The translations under genes and the position numbers were made by a program. Shown here in pieces: positions 40,071-49,027 of a stretch of 64,000 nucleotides of DNA. How positions within the stretch are numbered: the first letter of the stretch is position 1; each line of letters starts with the position of its first letter. Below the pieces are notes generated by a model. The model saw only the letters and a list, made by a program, of their open reading frames with translations. It was not told where the DNA came from and searched no databases. This stretch comes from Microvirga sp. ACRRW. GTDB lineage: Bacteria > Pseudomonadota > Alphaproteobacteria > Rhizobiales > Beijerinckiaceae. Location: assembly GCF_022346925.1 (NCBI RefSeq), contig NZ_JAKRNJ010000003.1, positions 248,001-312,000 on the forward strand. The letters are read 5' to 3'.

Positions 40071-42494
40071 TTGTCGCTTCGCACGCTCAAAATTGTGCTT
40101 GCCGCCGTCATTGCGGGCTTCATCCTCTCCGCCGCTTACATTTCGATTCTGATTGTCGAGCGTCAGGAAGTCCTCAAGCATGTCGCGCGCTACAACATGC
40201 CTTGGCATGCCAGCGCCGCCATGCAGGAATTCGCGCGTTTTGAGCAGCGCCTCAGCGCCTATGCGGCGAACGACCCGACCGTCGACAAGGATGAGGTTTC
40301 CCTCCGCTATGAGATCATGGTCAGCCGGTCCGATCTTCTGCGGTCCGGCGACTTCAGGGAATTTCTCCGCATTGCTCCCGAATGGCAGGCGACTGTCGAT
40401 GAGCTGGCTGAAACGCTTGCCGAGATCCAGCCTGCCATCGAAAACCTGGACACGCCCGAAGCTGCCCTGAGCATTGTCAGGGTGGTAGAGAAATTCGATG
40501 CCAAGCTCGCCGGCCTGGCTGCGGCGGCTCTTCACTATGGCGGTCAGCGGGCCGAGCAGGACCAGCAGGAGCTGATCCGCCTGCATTGGATGTTCTCGAG
40601 CCTCGCCGCGGGTCTGATCGTGTTCGGCCTGTTCCTTCTCGCGCTGCTGGGATGGCACAACAGGCTCTTGGAAAGGGCGCATACGGAGCTGCGTCTCTAT
40701 GCCAACAATTTCGAGAATATCTCCCTGAAGCTGGAAAAGACGAACAAGGCCCTCAGCAGCGCCTATGAGGAGCTGCAGCTGCGCAACGAGGCTTTGCAGA
40801 ACCAGGAGCATGAGCTCAGAACGCAGAACGAACGTTTCGACGCCGCGCTCAACAACATGTCGCACGGCCTGTGCATGGTGGACGGTTCCGAGCACATCAT
40901 CGTCTTCAACGACCGCTTCGCGGAACTCTTCAGCATCGACAGGAACGTCAAACCCGGCGTGACCCTGAGCGGACTGATGGCGCAGAAGGAAGTGCCGCAC
41001 CTCAAGGGAATAGAGCCGTTGCGGAAAATCCTGTCCGAGCAGCAGGAGCTCATGCGCAAGCGGCAGCAATTCGCCTTCATTCATGAGGCGGCCGATGGGC
41101 AGACCTTCGCCATCTCCCACCAGCCCATGTCGGACGGCGGATGGGTCGCGACCTACGAGGACATCACGGAGCGCAGGCAGGCCGAGTCTCAGATCGCCTA
41201 TATGGCCCATCACGACGCGCTGACCGATCTCGCCAACCGCGTGCTCTTCCGGCAGCAGCTGGAGCATGCTCTCGAAGAGGCGGAGCGTGAGCGCCTGAAG
41301 ATGGCAGTGCTGTGCCTCGATCTCGACCGCTTCAAGGACGTGAACGATTCCCTCGGTCATGAGATGGGCGACTCCCTTCTCAAGCTCGTGGCCGAGCGAC
41401 TGCGCAGCTGCATCCGGCAGCAGGATGTGGTCGCCCGGCTCGGGGGCGACGAGTTCGCCATCCTGCAGCTTGCCATCGACGATCCGGAGGATTGCGCGGC
41501 ACTCGCCGTGCGCATCGTCGAAACCATCAGCAAGCCCTACGATCTCGAAGGCCAGGAGATCGTCATCGGCACCAGCATCGGCATCGCGATTGCCGCTGAG
41601 GGCAACCTGTCCCCCGACCAGCTTCTCAAGCAGGCGGATCTGGCCCTCTACCGCGCCAAGGCCGACGGGCGCGCAACCTATCGCTTCTTCGAGCCGGAGA
41701 TGGATGCGGAGCTGCAGGCGCGCCGCTCGCTCGAAACGGATCTGCGCAAGGCGCTCCCCAACCGCGAGTTCGAGCTGTTCTTCCAGCCGCAGGTCAATGT
41801 GCGCGCCAACGAGATCGGCGGCTATGAGGCGCTGCTGCGCTGGCAGCATCCCGAGCGCGGAACGATCTCGCCCGGCGATTTCATTCCGGTGGCCGAAGAC
41901 ATCGGCCTCATCTCGTCCCTCGGCGACTGGGTTCTGGAACAGGCCTGCATGGCGGCGACCGCGTGGCCGAAGACCATCAAGGTCGCGGTCAATCTCTCGC
42001 CTGTGCAGTTCCGCAACAAGACTCTCGTGCAGAGTGTGAGCCGCGCCTTAGCGCGCTCCGGCCTGGCATCAGATCGCCTGGAGCTGGAAGTGACGGAATC
42101 GGTGCTGCTGCATGACAACGAGCTCACCGTCGCGACCTTGCATCAGCTGCGCCGCATGGGCGTGCGCATCGCCATGGACGATTTCGGCACGGGCTATTCT
42201 TCTCTCAGCTACTTACGCAGCTTTCCGTTCGACAAGATCAAGATCGACCAGAGCTTCGTGCGCGAATTGTCCTCCCGTGCGGATTGCCTGGCCATCGTGC
42301 GTTCCATCGCAAGCCTCGGCGCGAGCCTCGGCATGGCCACGGTGGCGGAGGGCGTCGAGACGGAGGATCAGTTCCTTCAGATCACCGCAGCCGGATGCAC
42401 CGAGGTGCAGGGCTTTCTCTTCGGAATGCCGAAGCCCGCTTCCGAACTCGTTCACACGCTCAGGACCGACAGGCGAAAAGTGGAATTCGCCTGA
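40071..42494 (+). CDS. dcpA: Dual GGDEF-EAL membrane protein (DcpA-like)
   Basis: An 807-residue c-di-GMP enzyme. Order: transmembrane helix 1 (residues 9-28), periplasmic helical domain (30-170), transmembrane helix 2 (about 175-197), coiled coil, PAS domain (about 250-370), GGDEF domain with GGDEF at 458-462, and EAL domain with E586-A-L588 and the DDFGTGYSS loop near 703. All catalytic motifs are intact, so both synthesis and hydrolysis of c-di-GMP are possible. The TTG start has GGAG at good spacing. The periplasmic domain would contact the PruR-like protein encoded just upstream; output likely controls surface attachment (inference from Agrobacterium). Confidence 0.87.
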   Translation: MSLRTLKIVLAAVIAGFILSAAYISILIVERQEVLKHVARYNMPWHASAAMQEFARFEQRLSAYAANDPTVDKDEVSLRYEIMVSRSDLLRSGDFREFLRIAPEWQATVDELAETLAEIQPAIENLDTPEAALSIVRVVEKFDAKLAGLAAAALHYGGQRAEQDQQELIRLHWMFSSLAAGLIVFGLFLLALLGWHNRLLERAHTELRLYANNFENISLKLEKTNKALSSAYEELQLRNEALQNQEHELRTQNERFDAALNNMSHGLCMVDGSEHIIVFNDRFAELFSIDRNVKPGVTLSGLMAQKEVPHLKGIEPLRKILSEQQELMRKRQQFAFIHEAADGQTFAISHQPMSDGGWVATYEDITERRQAESQIAYMAHHDALTDLANRVLFRQQLEHALEEAERERLKMAVLCLDLDRFKDVNDSLGHEMGDSLLKLVAERLRSCIRQQDVVARLGGDEFAILQLAIDDPEDCAALAVRIVETISKPYDLEGQEIVIGTSIGIAIAAEGNLSPDQLLKQADLALYRAKADGRATYRFFEPEMDAELQARRSLETDLRKALPNREFELFFQPQVNVRANEIGGYEALLRWQHPERGTISPGDFIPVAEDIGLISSLGDWVLEQACMAATAWPKTIKVAVNLSPVQFRNKTLVQSVSRALARSGLASDRLELEVTESVLLHDNELTVATLHQLRRMGVRIAMDDFGTGYSSLSYLRSFPFDKIKIDQSFVRELSSRADCLAIVRSIASLGASLGMATVAEGVETEDQFLQITAAGCTEVQGFLFGMPKPASELVHTLRTDRRKVEFA

Positions 42495-42533
42495 CGCCGG
42501 ATCACCTCACCCCTTTGGATTGGAGCAGGACCG

Positions 42534-42917
42534 ATGAAGACCTATTGCGAGTTTACGTTCGAGGCGGCCCATTCTGTTGAGCCCTATTCGGGGCTGCATG
42601 GGCATACCTTCATTGCGAAACTGACTTTCGGCGGCCCAGTCGACGAGGTTTATAACTGGCCGGTCAATCTCTACGACGTCGAGAATTACATCGATGAGCT
42701 GAAGGGCAGCCACGGCACGGGCCTCGACCACACCAATCTCGATCTCAAGCAGAACGAGATCGGCCTCGCATCCCTCGAGAACATCACGATCTATATCTGG
42801 CGCCAGGTGAAGGAGCGCTTCCCGAATCTCGAAGAGGTCGAGCTGAAGCGCGGCATGATGGGCTCGACGGAAGGATGCATCTATCGCGGCGAGGATCTGC
42901 AGAATCTCGCGGCCTGA
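42534..42917 (+). CDS. PTPS/QueD-like protein lacking the catalytic-Cys loop
   Basis: A 127-residue member of the 6-pyruvoyl-tetrahydropterin synthase / 6-carboxytetrahydropterin synthase family. Zinc ligands are intact (FEAAH, H13; HGH, near residue 23-25) and the Asp-His pair of the active site is present (LDHTNLD). The loop that normally carries the catalytic Cys before HGH is about eight residues shorter and has no Cys (PYSGLHGH). A typical end (EGCIYRGE) follows. It lies 39 bases after the dcpA-like gene, same strand, and may make or bind the pterin sensed by PruR (inference), or take part in preQ0 synthesis with altered chemistry. Confidence 0.82.
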   Translation: MKTYCEFTFEAAHSVEPYSGLHGHTFIAKLTFGGPVDEVYNWPVNLYDVENYIDELKGSHGTGLDHTNLDLKQNEIGLASLENITIYIWRQVKERFPNLEEVELKRGMMGSTEGCIYRGEDLQNLAA

Positions 42918-42926
42918 ATGAAAAAA

Positions 42927-42955
42927 GCGCCTGGAGACGGAATATCTCCAGGCGC
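42927..42955. terminator. Bidirectional terminator
   Basis: GCGCCTGGAGA (42927-42937) and TCTCCAGGCGC (42945-42955) form a perfect 11-bp stem with A-tract before and T-tract after, so it can stop both the pruR-dcpA-PTPS transcript and the convergent mipA-like gene. Confidence 0.93.
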
Positions 42956-42974
42956 TTTTTTTGAATGATGGTTC

Positions 42975-43796
42975 TTATCGGCCGGTGCTGAAGGAATACG
43001 ACAATGTCAGTCCGACGCCGACCTGGTTCTCCGAGCCGAATTCCTTGACGATCGGGCTGTCCGCCGCATCGCCCACGAGATGCTTGTAGGTCACGAAGGC
43101 TGTCGTCGACCATTGCGGAGACCACGTGTAAGTCGCGCCCAACGTGGCGCCGACGGAGGTGATGCCGCCGGACGGGTCATAAGCCGTAACCTGTCCGTTG
43201 AGGGCGGCCTCCTCCGGCGTCACGCCGAAATAGGTGCGGGTGAAGTCGCCATCGCCAAGCGACAGTCGCGGGCCCGCCGAGAGGGTGAACGCACCGAAGC
43301 TCTGCACCACGTCGAGGCCGAGATCGGCCACGAAGCCGTGATGTCCGTTGATGCCGTGGCGCAGTTCGGCGCGGGCGCGCAGGAAATCCGTGATCCAGTA
43401 TTCCACGAACACGCCGGGCTCGACGGCCCAGTCGATCTTTTTGAGGCCGAACAGCTCCTCGTTGTCCTCGTAGTAGCGGCCGCCCTGGAAGCGGCCGACC
43501 GCGCCGAAGCGGAAGGCGGAATCGTCGAGAAACGAGAAGCTCAATCCGTCATCGGGAGCGCTGAAGCGCTCGACCGTTCCCGCGCGGCGGAAGCTTAAAG
43601 AAGGATAGCCGATAAAGCTCAGATCATCCGAACCGGGATAGGATGGCCCCGCGCGCAGGTTGCCTTTCACGGTCACGATCCAGCCCGAGGGAAGGACTTC
43701 GGGCGAGGCGAAGGTCAGATCCGCCGCGTGAGCCGAAACCGCCGCCGTGCCCGTAAGCAACAATGTGGCAAGTGCGAGGGATTTCGGAAAGCGCAT
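42975..43796 (-). CDS. MipA/OmpV family outer-membrane protein
   Basis: A 273-residue exported beta-barrel protein. Signal peptide (residues 1-24, ending AHAA), then the MipA/OmpV pattern: NLRAGPSYPGSDDLSF near 45-60, repeated amphipathic strands, and a terminal aromatic-rich strand ending SYSFSTGR. Relatives act as scaffolds for murein hydrolases or as outer-membrane channels. It ends 20 bases from the bidirectional terminator. Confidence 0.92.
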   Translation of the reverse strand: MRFPKSLALATLLLTGTAAVSAHAADLTFASPEVLPSGWIVTVKGNLRAGPSYPGSDDLSFIGYPSLSFRRAGTVERFSAPDDGLSFSFLDDSAFRFGAVGRFQGGRYYEDNEELFGLKKIDWAVEPGVFVEYWITDFLRARAELRHGINGHHGFVADLGLDVVQSFGAFTLSAGPRLSLGDGDFTRTYFGVTPEEAALNGQVTAYDPSGGITSVGATLGATYTWSPQWSTTAFVTYKHLVGDAADSPIVKEFGSENQVGVGLTLSYSFSTGR

Positions 43797-43965
43797 GGGT
43801 TGTCACCGGGTCAGTGTGATCGGGTCATTCCGTCCTGACGGTAAACGCCGGGAAGGTCAAGCTATGACAGGAGCGTCGATGCGATTTAGGTCAAGGCAGA
43901 GTGAACGCTGCAACGCAGAACTTTTTATCGTTTCGGACGGTTAATGAACGAAGCCCCAGGAGACG

Positions 43966-44175
43966 ATGGTCTTGACGTTAAGCGCCAGCAGCCGCCCGCA
44001 GCCCGATGAGTTCTTTCCGAAGCCGCCTCCGACGGAGCCGGTACCATCCATGCCGGTTCCGCCCGAGTCCCCCGTGCCGCCGATCACGCCGAGCGTTCCC
44101 TCGTCCTTGCCCGAGCAGCCGCCGGAACCGGAGAAGCCCGTTCTCCATCCGACGCCGCAGCCCGAGGTGCCTTAA
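43966..44175 (+). CDS. Short proline-rich protein, unknown
   Basis: A 69-residue protein of which more than one third is proline (PPPTEPVPSMPVPPESPVP). A GGAG site lies before the ATG. The last bases overlap the end of the convergent TauE/SafE gene by four bases. Such short Pro-rich frames can be real in rhizobia or chance products of GC-rich DNA; no domain supports it. Confidence 0.35.
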   Translation: MVLTLSASSRPQPDEFFPKPPPTEPVPSMPVPPESPVPPITPSVPSSLPEQPPEPEKPVLHPTPQPEVP

Positions 44176-45023
44176 GTCAAGAGACTTGCGGCGAAGCGCG
44201 CGCAGACGAGAAGCAGGAAGATACCGAAGGCGACTTCCAGGCGCCGCTTCGAGAGCCGGTGCGCCAGCCGCGCGCCGATGGGCGCCATCCAGGTGCTGGT
44301 GGGAATGAACAGGATGAAGCCGAGAAGCGACACGTAGCCCAGCGCCAGCGGCGGCTGGAAGGCCGTGACGGTTGGATAATCCGCCATGTGCGGCCAGCCG
44401 GCATAGATGTAGCCGAGCGCGCCGGGAACCGAGATCAGGATGCCGAGCCCCGAGGAGGTCGCGACCGCCTGGTGGATCGGGCGGCTGTAGAAGGTCATGA
44501 ACAGGTTCGAGAGCTGTCCGCCGCCGATGCCCATGAGCGCGGAGAGAATGCCGATCAGCCAGCCATAGGCGACCATGATGGACTTCTTCGGCATGTCGAG
44601 GCCGAGCCGCCAGGTATCCTTGCCGAAGAGCAGGCGGATGGCGGAGAAGCCCGCCACCACCACGAACACGCCCTTGAACAGATCGGCGGGAGCGTAGCGC
44701 GCGATCACGCTGCCAACCACGACGCCGAGCACCACCGGCACGGCCCATACCTTCAGGATCGACATGTCGACCGCACCCTTGGCCCGGTGCGCATTGAAGG
44801 AGCGGATCGAGGTGGGCACGATGATGGCGAGCGACGTGCCGACGCAAAGCGGCATGCGCACCTCGTCCGGCACCTCGAGGAAGCGGAAGAGTTCGTAGAG
44901 GATCGGCACCGCGACCGCGCCGCCGCCGACCCCGAACACGCCGGCGAGCAGGCCGGTGATGGCGCCCGCCGCAAGAAGCGCGATAACGAGCCAGGCGAGA
45001 TCGAAAAGCGGAATGCCGAACAT
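44172..45023 (-). CDS. TauE/SafE family sulfite/anion exporter
   Basis: A 283-residue membrane protein with about eight helices and the TauE/SafE hallmarks GLLAGVFGVGGGAVAVPIL near residues 24-42 and a second inverted repeat GIGGGQLSNLF near 165-175. Family members export sulfite or sulfoacetate-type anions. It stands as a single gene between convergent neighbours; the substrate is not indicated. Confidence 0.93.
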   Translation of the reverse strand: MFGIPLFDLAWLVIALLAAGAITGLLAGVFGVGGGAVAVPILYELFRFLEVPDEVRMPLCVGTSLAIIVPTSIRSFNAHRAKGAVDMSILKVWAVPVVLGVVVGSVIARYAPADLFKGVFVVVAGFSAIRLLFGKDTWRLGLDMPKKSIMVAYGWLIGILSALMGIGGGQLSNLFMTFYSRPIHQAVATSSGLGILISVPGALGYIYAGWPHMADYPTVTAFQPPLALGYVSLLGFILFIPTSTWMAPIGARLAHRLSKRRLEVAFGIFLLLVCARFAASLLT

Positions 45024-45123
45024 GAGAAGACCACCGGAATTTCAGGCGACGGGCGCCGGTTTCACGGTCATGGGATGTTTGGCGCATGAAGGCAAGGAGT
45101 CCTTCGTCGGGTGCCGGAGGCCT

Positions 45124-45639
45124 CTAAGCTCCACTCTCGATGCGCAAATTGTTCTGCACATGCCGAACGCCCGAGGCGAGTTCGGCGAGATCCTCGGCCC
45201 GGTGCTTGAGACCCCGGCTCGCCACGCTGCCGGAGAGTGTCACCTCGCCGTCCTTCACCGTCACTTCCACATTCGAGGCATCGATGAAGCGGTCTTCAGT
45301 CAGTCGCTCGCAGACATCCTCGTGAATACGCTCGTCGGAACGCTTGTAGCCTTTCGGCCCACGGCCGCGATGCGGGCCCGAGCTGTCGCGGTCATCGCGA
45401 AGCTCAGGATCGTTCGGATCGCGGTCGCCAAGAGCGCCGAGGCCCGAGCGGTGGCGTGCGTGATCGGGTGCGAAGCCTTCGTCGGGGAGAGAGCTTCTGT
45501 GTCCATCATCAATCACGCCGCCGCCAAACTCGTCGGCATAGCTGCGTTCGCGACGGAAGCCCGTGGTACCCTTCGGTGCATCGCCGTAGCCGTTGTCATC
45601 CTTCAAGGGGTTTCGATTCCTGCGGCGGGTGTCTACCAT
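45124..45639 (-). CDS. BON domain protein
   Basis: A 171-residue protein with a charged, Asp/Arg-rich N-terminal half and a C-terminal BON domain (about residues 95-165; DASNVEVTVKDGEVTLSGSV). BON domains bind phospholipid or stabilise envelope proteins. There is no signal peptide. The ATG at 45639 has AGGAG upstream; a longer frame through it from 45933 overlaps the HNH gene on the other strand and is rejected. Confidence 0.88.
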   Translation of the reverse strand: MVDTRRRNRNPLKDDNGYGDAPKGTTGFRRERSYADEFGGGVIDDGHRSSLPDEGFAPDHARHRSGLGALGDRDPNDPELRDDRDSSGPHRGRGPKGYKRSDERIHEDVCERLTEDRFIDASNVEVTVKDGEVTLSGSVASRGLKHRAEDLAELASGVRHVQNNLRIESGA

Positions 45640-45699
45640 GGCTTTGCTCCTGTCTCTCGTGACAGGAGCAACCTTCCGGCCCTTCCCAGGTTCCCATCC

Positions 45700-45975
45700 A
45701 TGAAAGCAGCGCAGCGCATCAAATTGTTCGAGACGATCTTTGCGCGCGACGGCGGATGCTGCGTCTATTGCGGTGTCGCAACGCATCGCCTGGCGAAGGG
45801 ATTGAGCCGCTCGCCCGCTCTCGCCACCCTCGACCATGTGCTGCCGCGCTCCCAGGGCGGGCCGCTGAACGCCGCCAATCTTGTGCTCGCCTGTCAGGCC
45901 TGCAACAACCAGCGCGGCGTCATGGATGCACAAGAGTTTCGTGCGCTTAAAGTGAAATCCGGCTTACCCGAGTGA
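45700..45975 (+). CDS. HNH endonuclease
   Basis: A 91-residue HNH nuclease: CVYCG at residues 20-24, LDHVLPRSQGG at about 44-54 (DH motif), NAANLVLACQACNNQRG near 56-72, giving a complete beta-beta-alpha-metal fold with two CxxC zinc pairs. Small HNH proteins of this type are common in rhizobia, with unknown target. The gene is divergent from the BON protein and its end overlaps the convergent HxlR gene by 12 bases. Confidence 0.92.
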   Translation: MKAAQRIKLFETIFARDGGCCVYCGVATHRLAKGLSRSPALATLDHVLPRSQGGPLNAANLVLACQACNNQRGVMDAQEFRALKVKSGLPE

Positions 45976-46665
45976 CGCCTTCGGCGGCAGCGGGAACAGG
46001 CTCACGAAACGCTTCGCCAGCGCCCTGTCTCCCTCGATCTTCAGAACGCCCGCGCTCTCCAATGCCTCAAGCGGCTGGCCGCCATAGATCGCGCCCGCCA
46101 TCACCGGCGGCGTACCGGTAAAGACCAGATCGGCGTCGTCCAGGGGACTGCGCGCGATCTCGATCCGGCCCTCGGCCAGATGCGCGAGGAAGGTGTCGCC
46201 CTCGTTCAGGCGAAAGCCGATCCGGGCATCGAGGCCCTCGGCCCGCTTCGCATCGAACATGGTGCGCATGGAAAGGATGAAGGAGGCGGTGCTGAACGGC
46301 AGGGTCGGATCGTGCTGGGGCGAGCGGGCGGCCCAGCGGCCCAGCGCCTGGAAGATCGGCTCGCTCTCATAACCCCACTCCGTCAGCTCATAAACCTGGG
46401 CTGCCGCAGGCGGCGGCAGCTTGCGGCGGGTGAGAACGCCTGCAGATTCGAGACCTTCGAGACGCTGGGTGAGAACGTTCGCGCTGATGCCGGGCAGGCT
46501 CTCGCGCAGGTCGCTAAAGCGCTTGGGGCCGAGCATCAGCTCGCGGATGACCAGAAGCGCCCAGCGTTCGCCCACGAGATCGAGGGCGTGAGCAGTCGCG
46601 CAGGCGTCGTCATAGTGACGCTTCGCCCGGGCTTCCTTCTGTTCAGTTATTTTTTCTAACTTCAT
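45964..46665 (-). CDS. HxlR-family winged-helix regulator
   Basis: A 233-residue protein. An HxlR winged helix spans residues 20-110 (CATAHALDLVGERWALLVIRELMLGPKRFSDL), followed by a C-terminal sterol-carrier-like domain (about 120-233). HxlR proteins commonly sense reactive electrophiles or quinones. It is divergent from the VOC/YciI/DUF1428/DoxX/VOC operon by only 56 bases, so it is the likely regulator of that operon. Confidence 0.9.
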   Translation of the reverse strand: MKLEKITEQKEARAKRHYDDACATAHALDLVGERWALLVIRELMLGPKRFSDLRESLPGISANVLTQRLEGLESAGVLTRRKLPPPAAAQVYELTEWGYESEPIFQALGRWAARSPQHDPTLPFSTASFILSMRTMFDAKRAEGLDARIGFRLNEGDTFLAHLAEGRIEIARSPLDDADLVFTGTPPVMAGAIYGGQPLEALESAGVLKIEGDRALAKRFVSLFPLPPKASLG

Positions 46666-46721
46666 AGTTGCTATTTATAACTTTCTCTGGAATCAATGTC
46701 AAAACCAAACGGAGGAAGCCC

Positions 46722-47153
46722 ATGTCGAAGCTCGTGTTCATCAATCTGCCGGTCTCCGACCTCGACCGCGCCAATGCGTTCTACGAGGCCATCGGGGCCA
46801 CCAGAAACCCGCAATTCAGCGACCACACCGCCGCCTGCATGGTCATCTCCGAGACCATCCACGTGATGCTGCTGACCCACGACAAGTTCCGCCAGTTCAC
46901 GCCCAAGAAGATCGCCGATGCGCGCGAGACGACCGAGGTGCTGATCTGCCTCTCGGCGGGCAGCCGCGAGGAGGTGGATGCAACGGTCGCGAAGGCCGCA
47001 GGCGCCGGTGGACGCGCCGATCCCGGCCCGCAGCAGGATTACGGCTTCATGTATGGCCGCAGCTTCGAGGACCCGGACGGGCACATCTGGGAAGTGATGT
47101 GGATGGATCTCGAAGCGGCGAAGGCCGCGATGTGCGACACAGCCAACGCCTGA
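46722..47153 (+). CDS. VOC-family protein (glyoxalase-like)
   Basis: A 143-residue glyoxalase/bleomycin-resistance superfamily protein. The two half-modules are SDLDRANAFYEAIGATRNP (residues 11-29) and the C-terminal DPDGHIWEVMWMD near 120-132. It lies first in the operon, with GGAGGAAG before the ATG. Substrate is unknown. Confidence 0.9.
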   Translation: MSKLVFINLPVSDLDRANAFYEAIGATRNPQFSDHTAACMVISETIHVMLLTHDKFRQFTPKKIADARETTEVLICLSAGSREEVDATVAKAAGAGGRADPGPQQDYGFMYGRSFEDPDGHIWEVMWMDLEAAKAAMCDTANA

Positions 47154-47166
47154 GGGGAGAGAGACG

Positions 47167-47589
47167 ATGCGTGTGATGGTTCTCGTGAAGGCGACGAAGG
47201 ACAGCGAAGCGGGCCTCATGCCCTCGACCGAACTGTTCGAGGCCATGGGCCAATTCAACGAGGAGCTGGTCAAGGCCGGCATCATGCAGGCGGGCGATGG
47301 ATTGAAGCCGTCGTCGCATGGCAAGCGCGTCGCCTTCGACGGCGCAAGCCGCACGGTGATCGACGGGCCGTTCTCTGCCACCAGCGAGCTGGTCGCCGGT
47401 TTCTGGCTCTGGGAGGTCAAGGACATGGCGGAGGCAGTGGAATGGGTGAAGCGCTGTCCCAACCCCATGCCGGGACCAAGCGAGATCGAGATTCGTCCGC
47501 TCTATGAAATGGCGGACTTTGCCGAGGTGCTGACGTCGGAGGTCGCCGAGCTGCACGAGAGCAACCGCGAGAAACTGGCCGGTCACTAA
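47167..47589 (+). CDS. YciI family protein
   Basis: A 140-residue YciI-like protein (DGPFSATSELVAGFWLWEVK near residues 72-91), with the alpha-beta ferredoxin-like fold of the YCII/EthD group. Often encoded next to VOC and sigma-factor genes; no ECF sigma is here. Gap of 13 bases to the preceding VOC gene. Confidence 0.9.
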   Translation: MRVMVLVKATKDSEAGLMPSTELFEAMGQFNEELVKAGIMQAGDGLKPSSHGKRVAFDGASRTVIDGPFSATSELVAGFWLWEVKDMAEAVEWVKRCPNPMPGPSEIEIRPLYEMADFAEVLTSEVAELHESNREKLAGH

Positions 47590-47613
47590 AGCACGATCAG
47601 CAAGGAGATTCCC

Positions 47614-47976
47614 ATGACCTATGTAGACGGTTTCGTCATTCCCGTTCCCGCCGGCAACCGCGAGGCCTATCGCAAGGTCGCAGCACACGCGGCACCGATC
47701 TTCAAGGAGCACGGCGCGCTGCATATCGTCGAATGCTGGGGCGACGACATTCCGGATGGCGAAGTCACCGATTTCAGGAAAGCGGTGAAGGCACAGGCCG
47801 GAGAGAACGTCGTGTTCTCCTGGATCGTCTGGCCCTCGAAAGAAGCGCGCGATGCGGGCAACAAGAAGGTCATGGAAGATCCGCGCCTTGCCATGAGCGA
47901 CATGCCGTTCGATACCAAGCGCATGTTCTGGGGCGGATTCACGACGCTCATTGATACCAATGAAAAACAGGACTGA
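47614..47976 (+). CDS. DUF1428 family protein
   Basis: A 120-residue DUF1428 protein (DGFVIPVPAGNREAYRKVA at the N-terminus, VFSWIVWPSKEARDAGN near 70-86, FWGGFTTLID at the end). The family has a ferredoxin-like fold and no known reaction. It follows the YciI gene by 24 bases in the same operon. Confidence 0.92.
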   Translation: MTYVDGFVIPVPAGNREAYRKVAAHAAPIFKEHGALHIVECWGDDIPDGEVTDFRKAVKAQAGENVVFSWIVWPSKEARDAGNKKVMEDPRLAMSDMPFDTKRMFWGGFTTLIDTNEKQD

Positions 47977-47987
47977 GGAACGGCATC

Positions 47988-48413
47988 ATGCAGAGTACCG
48001 CTTCAAACACCATGGCTGCTCCTGCCATCAGCTCTGCCGGTCTCTGGACCGGCAGAATGCTCAGTGGGCTCGTCATCCTGTTCCTGGTCTTCGACAGCGC
48101 CATCAAGCTGGTGCCGCTTCAAGTCGTGGCCGATACGACGGCACAGCTCGGCTGGCCGACGGATGATCTCAGCTTGCGGCTGTTAGGAATCATCCTTCTC
48201 GCCTGCACGCTGCTCTATGTTTATCCGCGCACCGCCGTTCTCGGTGCCGTGCTGCTCACCGCCTATCTCGGCGGTGCGGTTGCCACGCATGCGCGGATCG
48301 GGAGCCCTCTGCTCACTCATACTTTCTTCGGCGTCTATGTCGGTCTTGCGGTCTGGGGCAGCCTGTGGCTGCGCAATCCTCACCTGCGCCGCCTGCTGAT
48401 CCCAAGCCTTTGA
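47988..48413 (+). CDS. DoxX family membrane protein
   Basis: A 141-residue integral membrane protein with four helices of the DoxX type. It is the only membrane component of the operon and may transfer electrons or act in detoxification, as DoxX-like proteins do in other oxidative-stress clusters. Eleven bases after the DUF1428 gene. Confidence 0.85.
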   Translation: MQSTASNTMAAPAISSAGLWTGRMLSGLVILFLVFDSAIKLVPLQVVADTTAQLGWPTDDLSLRLLGIILLACTLLYVYPRTAVLGAVLLTAYLGGAVATHARIGSPLLTHTFFGVYVGLAVWGSLWLRNPHLRRLLIPSL

Positions 48414-48436
48414 TCGTTTCATCGAGGAGAAGCATC

Positions 48437-48922
48437 ATGTCCAAGATCGCCCCTTGCCTGTGGTTTGACGGCAATGCCGAAGAAGCCGCGAAATTCTACG
48501 TCTCGCTGCTGCCCGATTCCCGCATCGATGCCGTTCTGCCCTACACGGTCGAGACGCCCGGCGGTAAGCCCGGCGACGTGATGCTGGTGGAATTCACATT
48601 GGCGGGCTCACCCTATCTGGCGCTGAACGGCGGACCGAACTTCCAGTTCACGCCCGCCATCTCGCTCTTCGTCCCTTGCGCCGATCAGGCGGAAGTCGAC
48701 CGGTTGTGGAACACGCTGCTGGATGGCGGAACGCCCATGGCCTGCGGCTGGATCACGGACCGCTACGACATCTCCTGGCAGATCGTGCCGGAAGCGATGA
48801 CCCGCATGATCAAGGACAAGGATTCCGCGAAAGTCCGCCGCGTGATGGAAGAGATGATGACGATGGTGAAGCTCGATCTCGCGGCGCTCGAGAAAGCGTA
48901 TCGCGGTGAAACGGCGGCGTGA
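48437..48922 (+). CDS. VOC-family protein (PhnB-like)
   Basis: A 161-residue PhnB/3-demethylubiquinone methyltransferase-like VOC protein: LWFDGNAEEAAKFYVSLLPD at residues 8-27 and GWITDRYDISWQIVPE near 103-118. Closes the operon. ATG at 48437 has a GAGGAGA site. Function unknown; probably detoxification or stress related, with the rest of the operon. Confidence 0.88.
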   Translation: MSKIAPCLWFDGNAEEAAKFYVSLLPDSRIDAVLPYTVETPGGKPGDVMLVEFTLAGSPYLALNGGPNFQFTPAISLFVPCADQAEVDRLWNTLLDGGTPMACGWITDRYDISWQIVPEAMTRMIKDKDSAKVRRVMEEMMTMVKLDLAALEKAYRGETAA

Positions 48923-48981
48923 GAGCTTGCTCTTCCTTCTTGCGGAAAATGTGAACGGCTGACGAGTGACGCGCTGGAATA

Positions 48982-49001
48982 CCTCTCCCGTGTGGGAGAG
49001 G
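48982..49001. repeat. Intergenic palindrome, CCTCTCCC-type
   Basis: CCTCTCCCGTGTGGGAGAGG, 18 of 20 bases as in the copy at 21239-21258; lies between the VOC operon and the GntR gene. Confidence 0.7.
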
Positions 49002-49027
49002 GGATGTGCGGTAAAAGGCGTCGTGCT

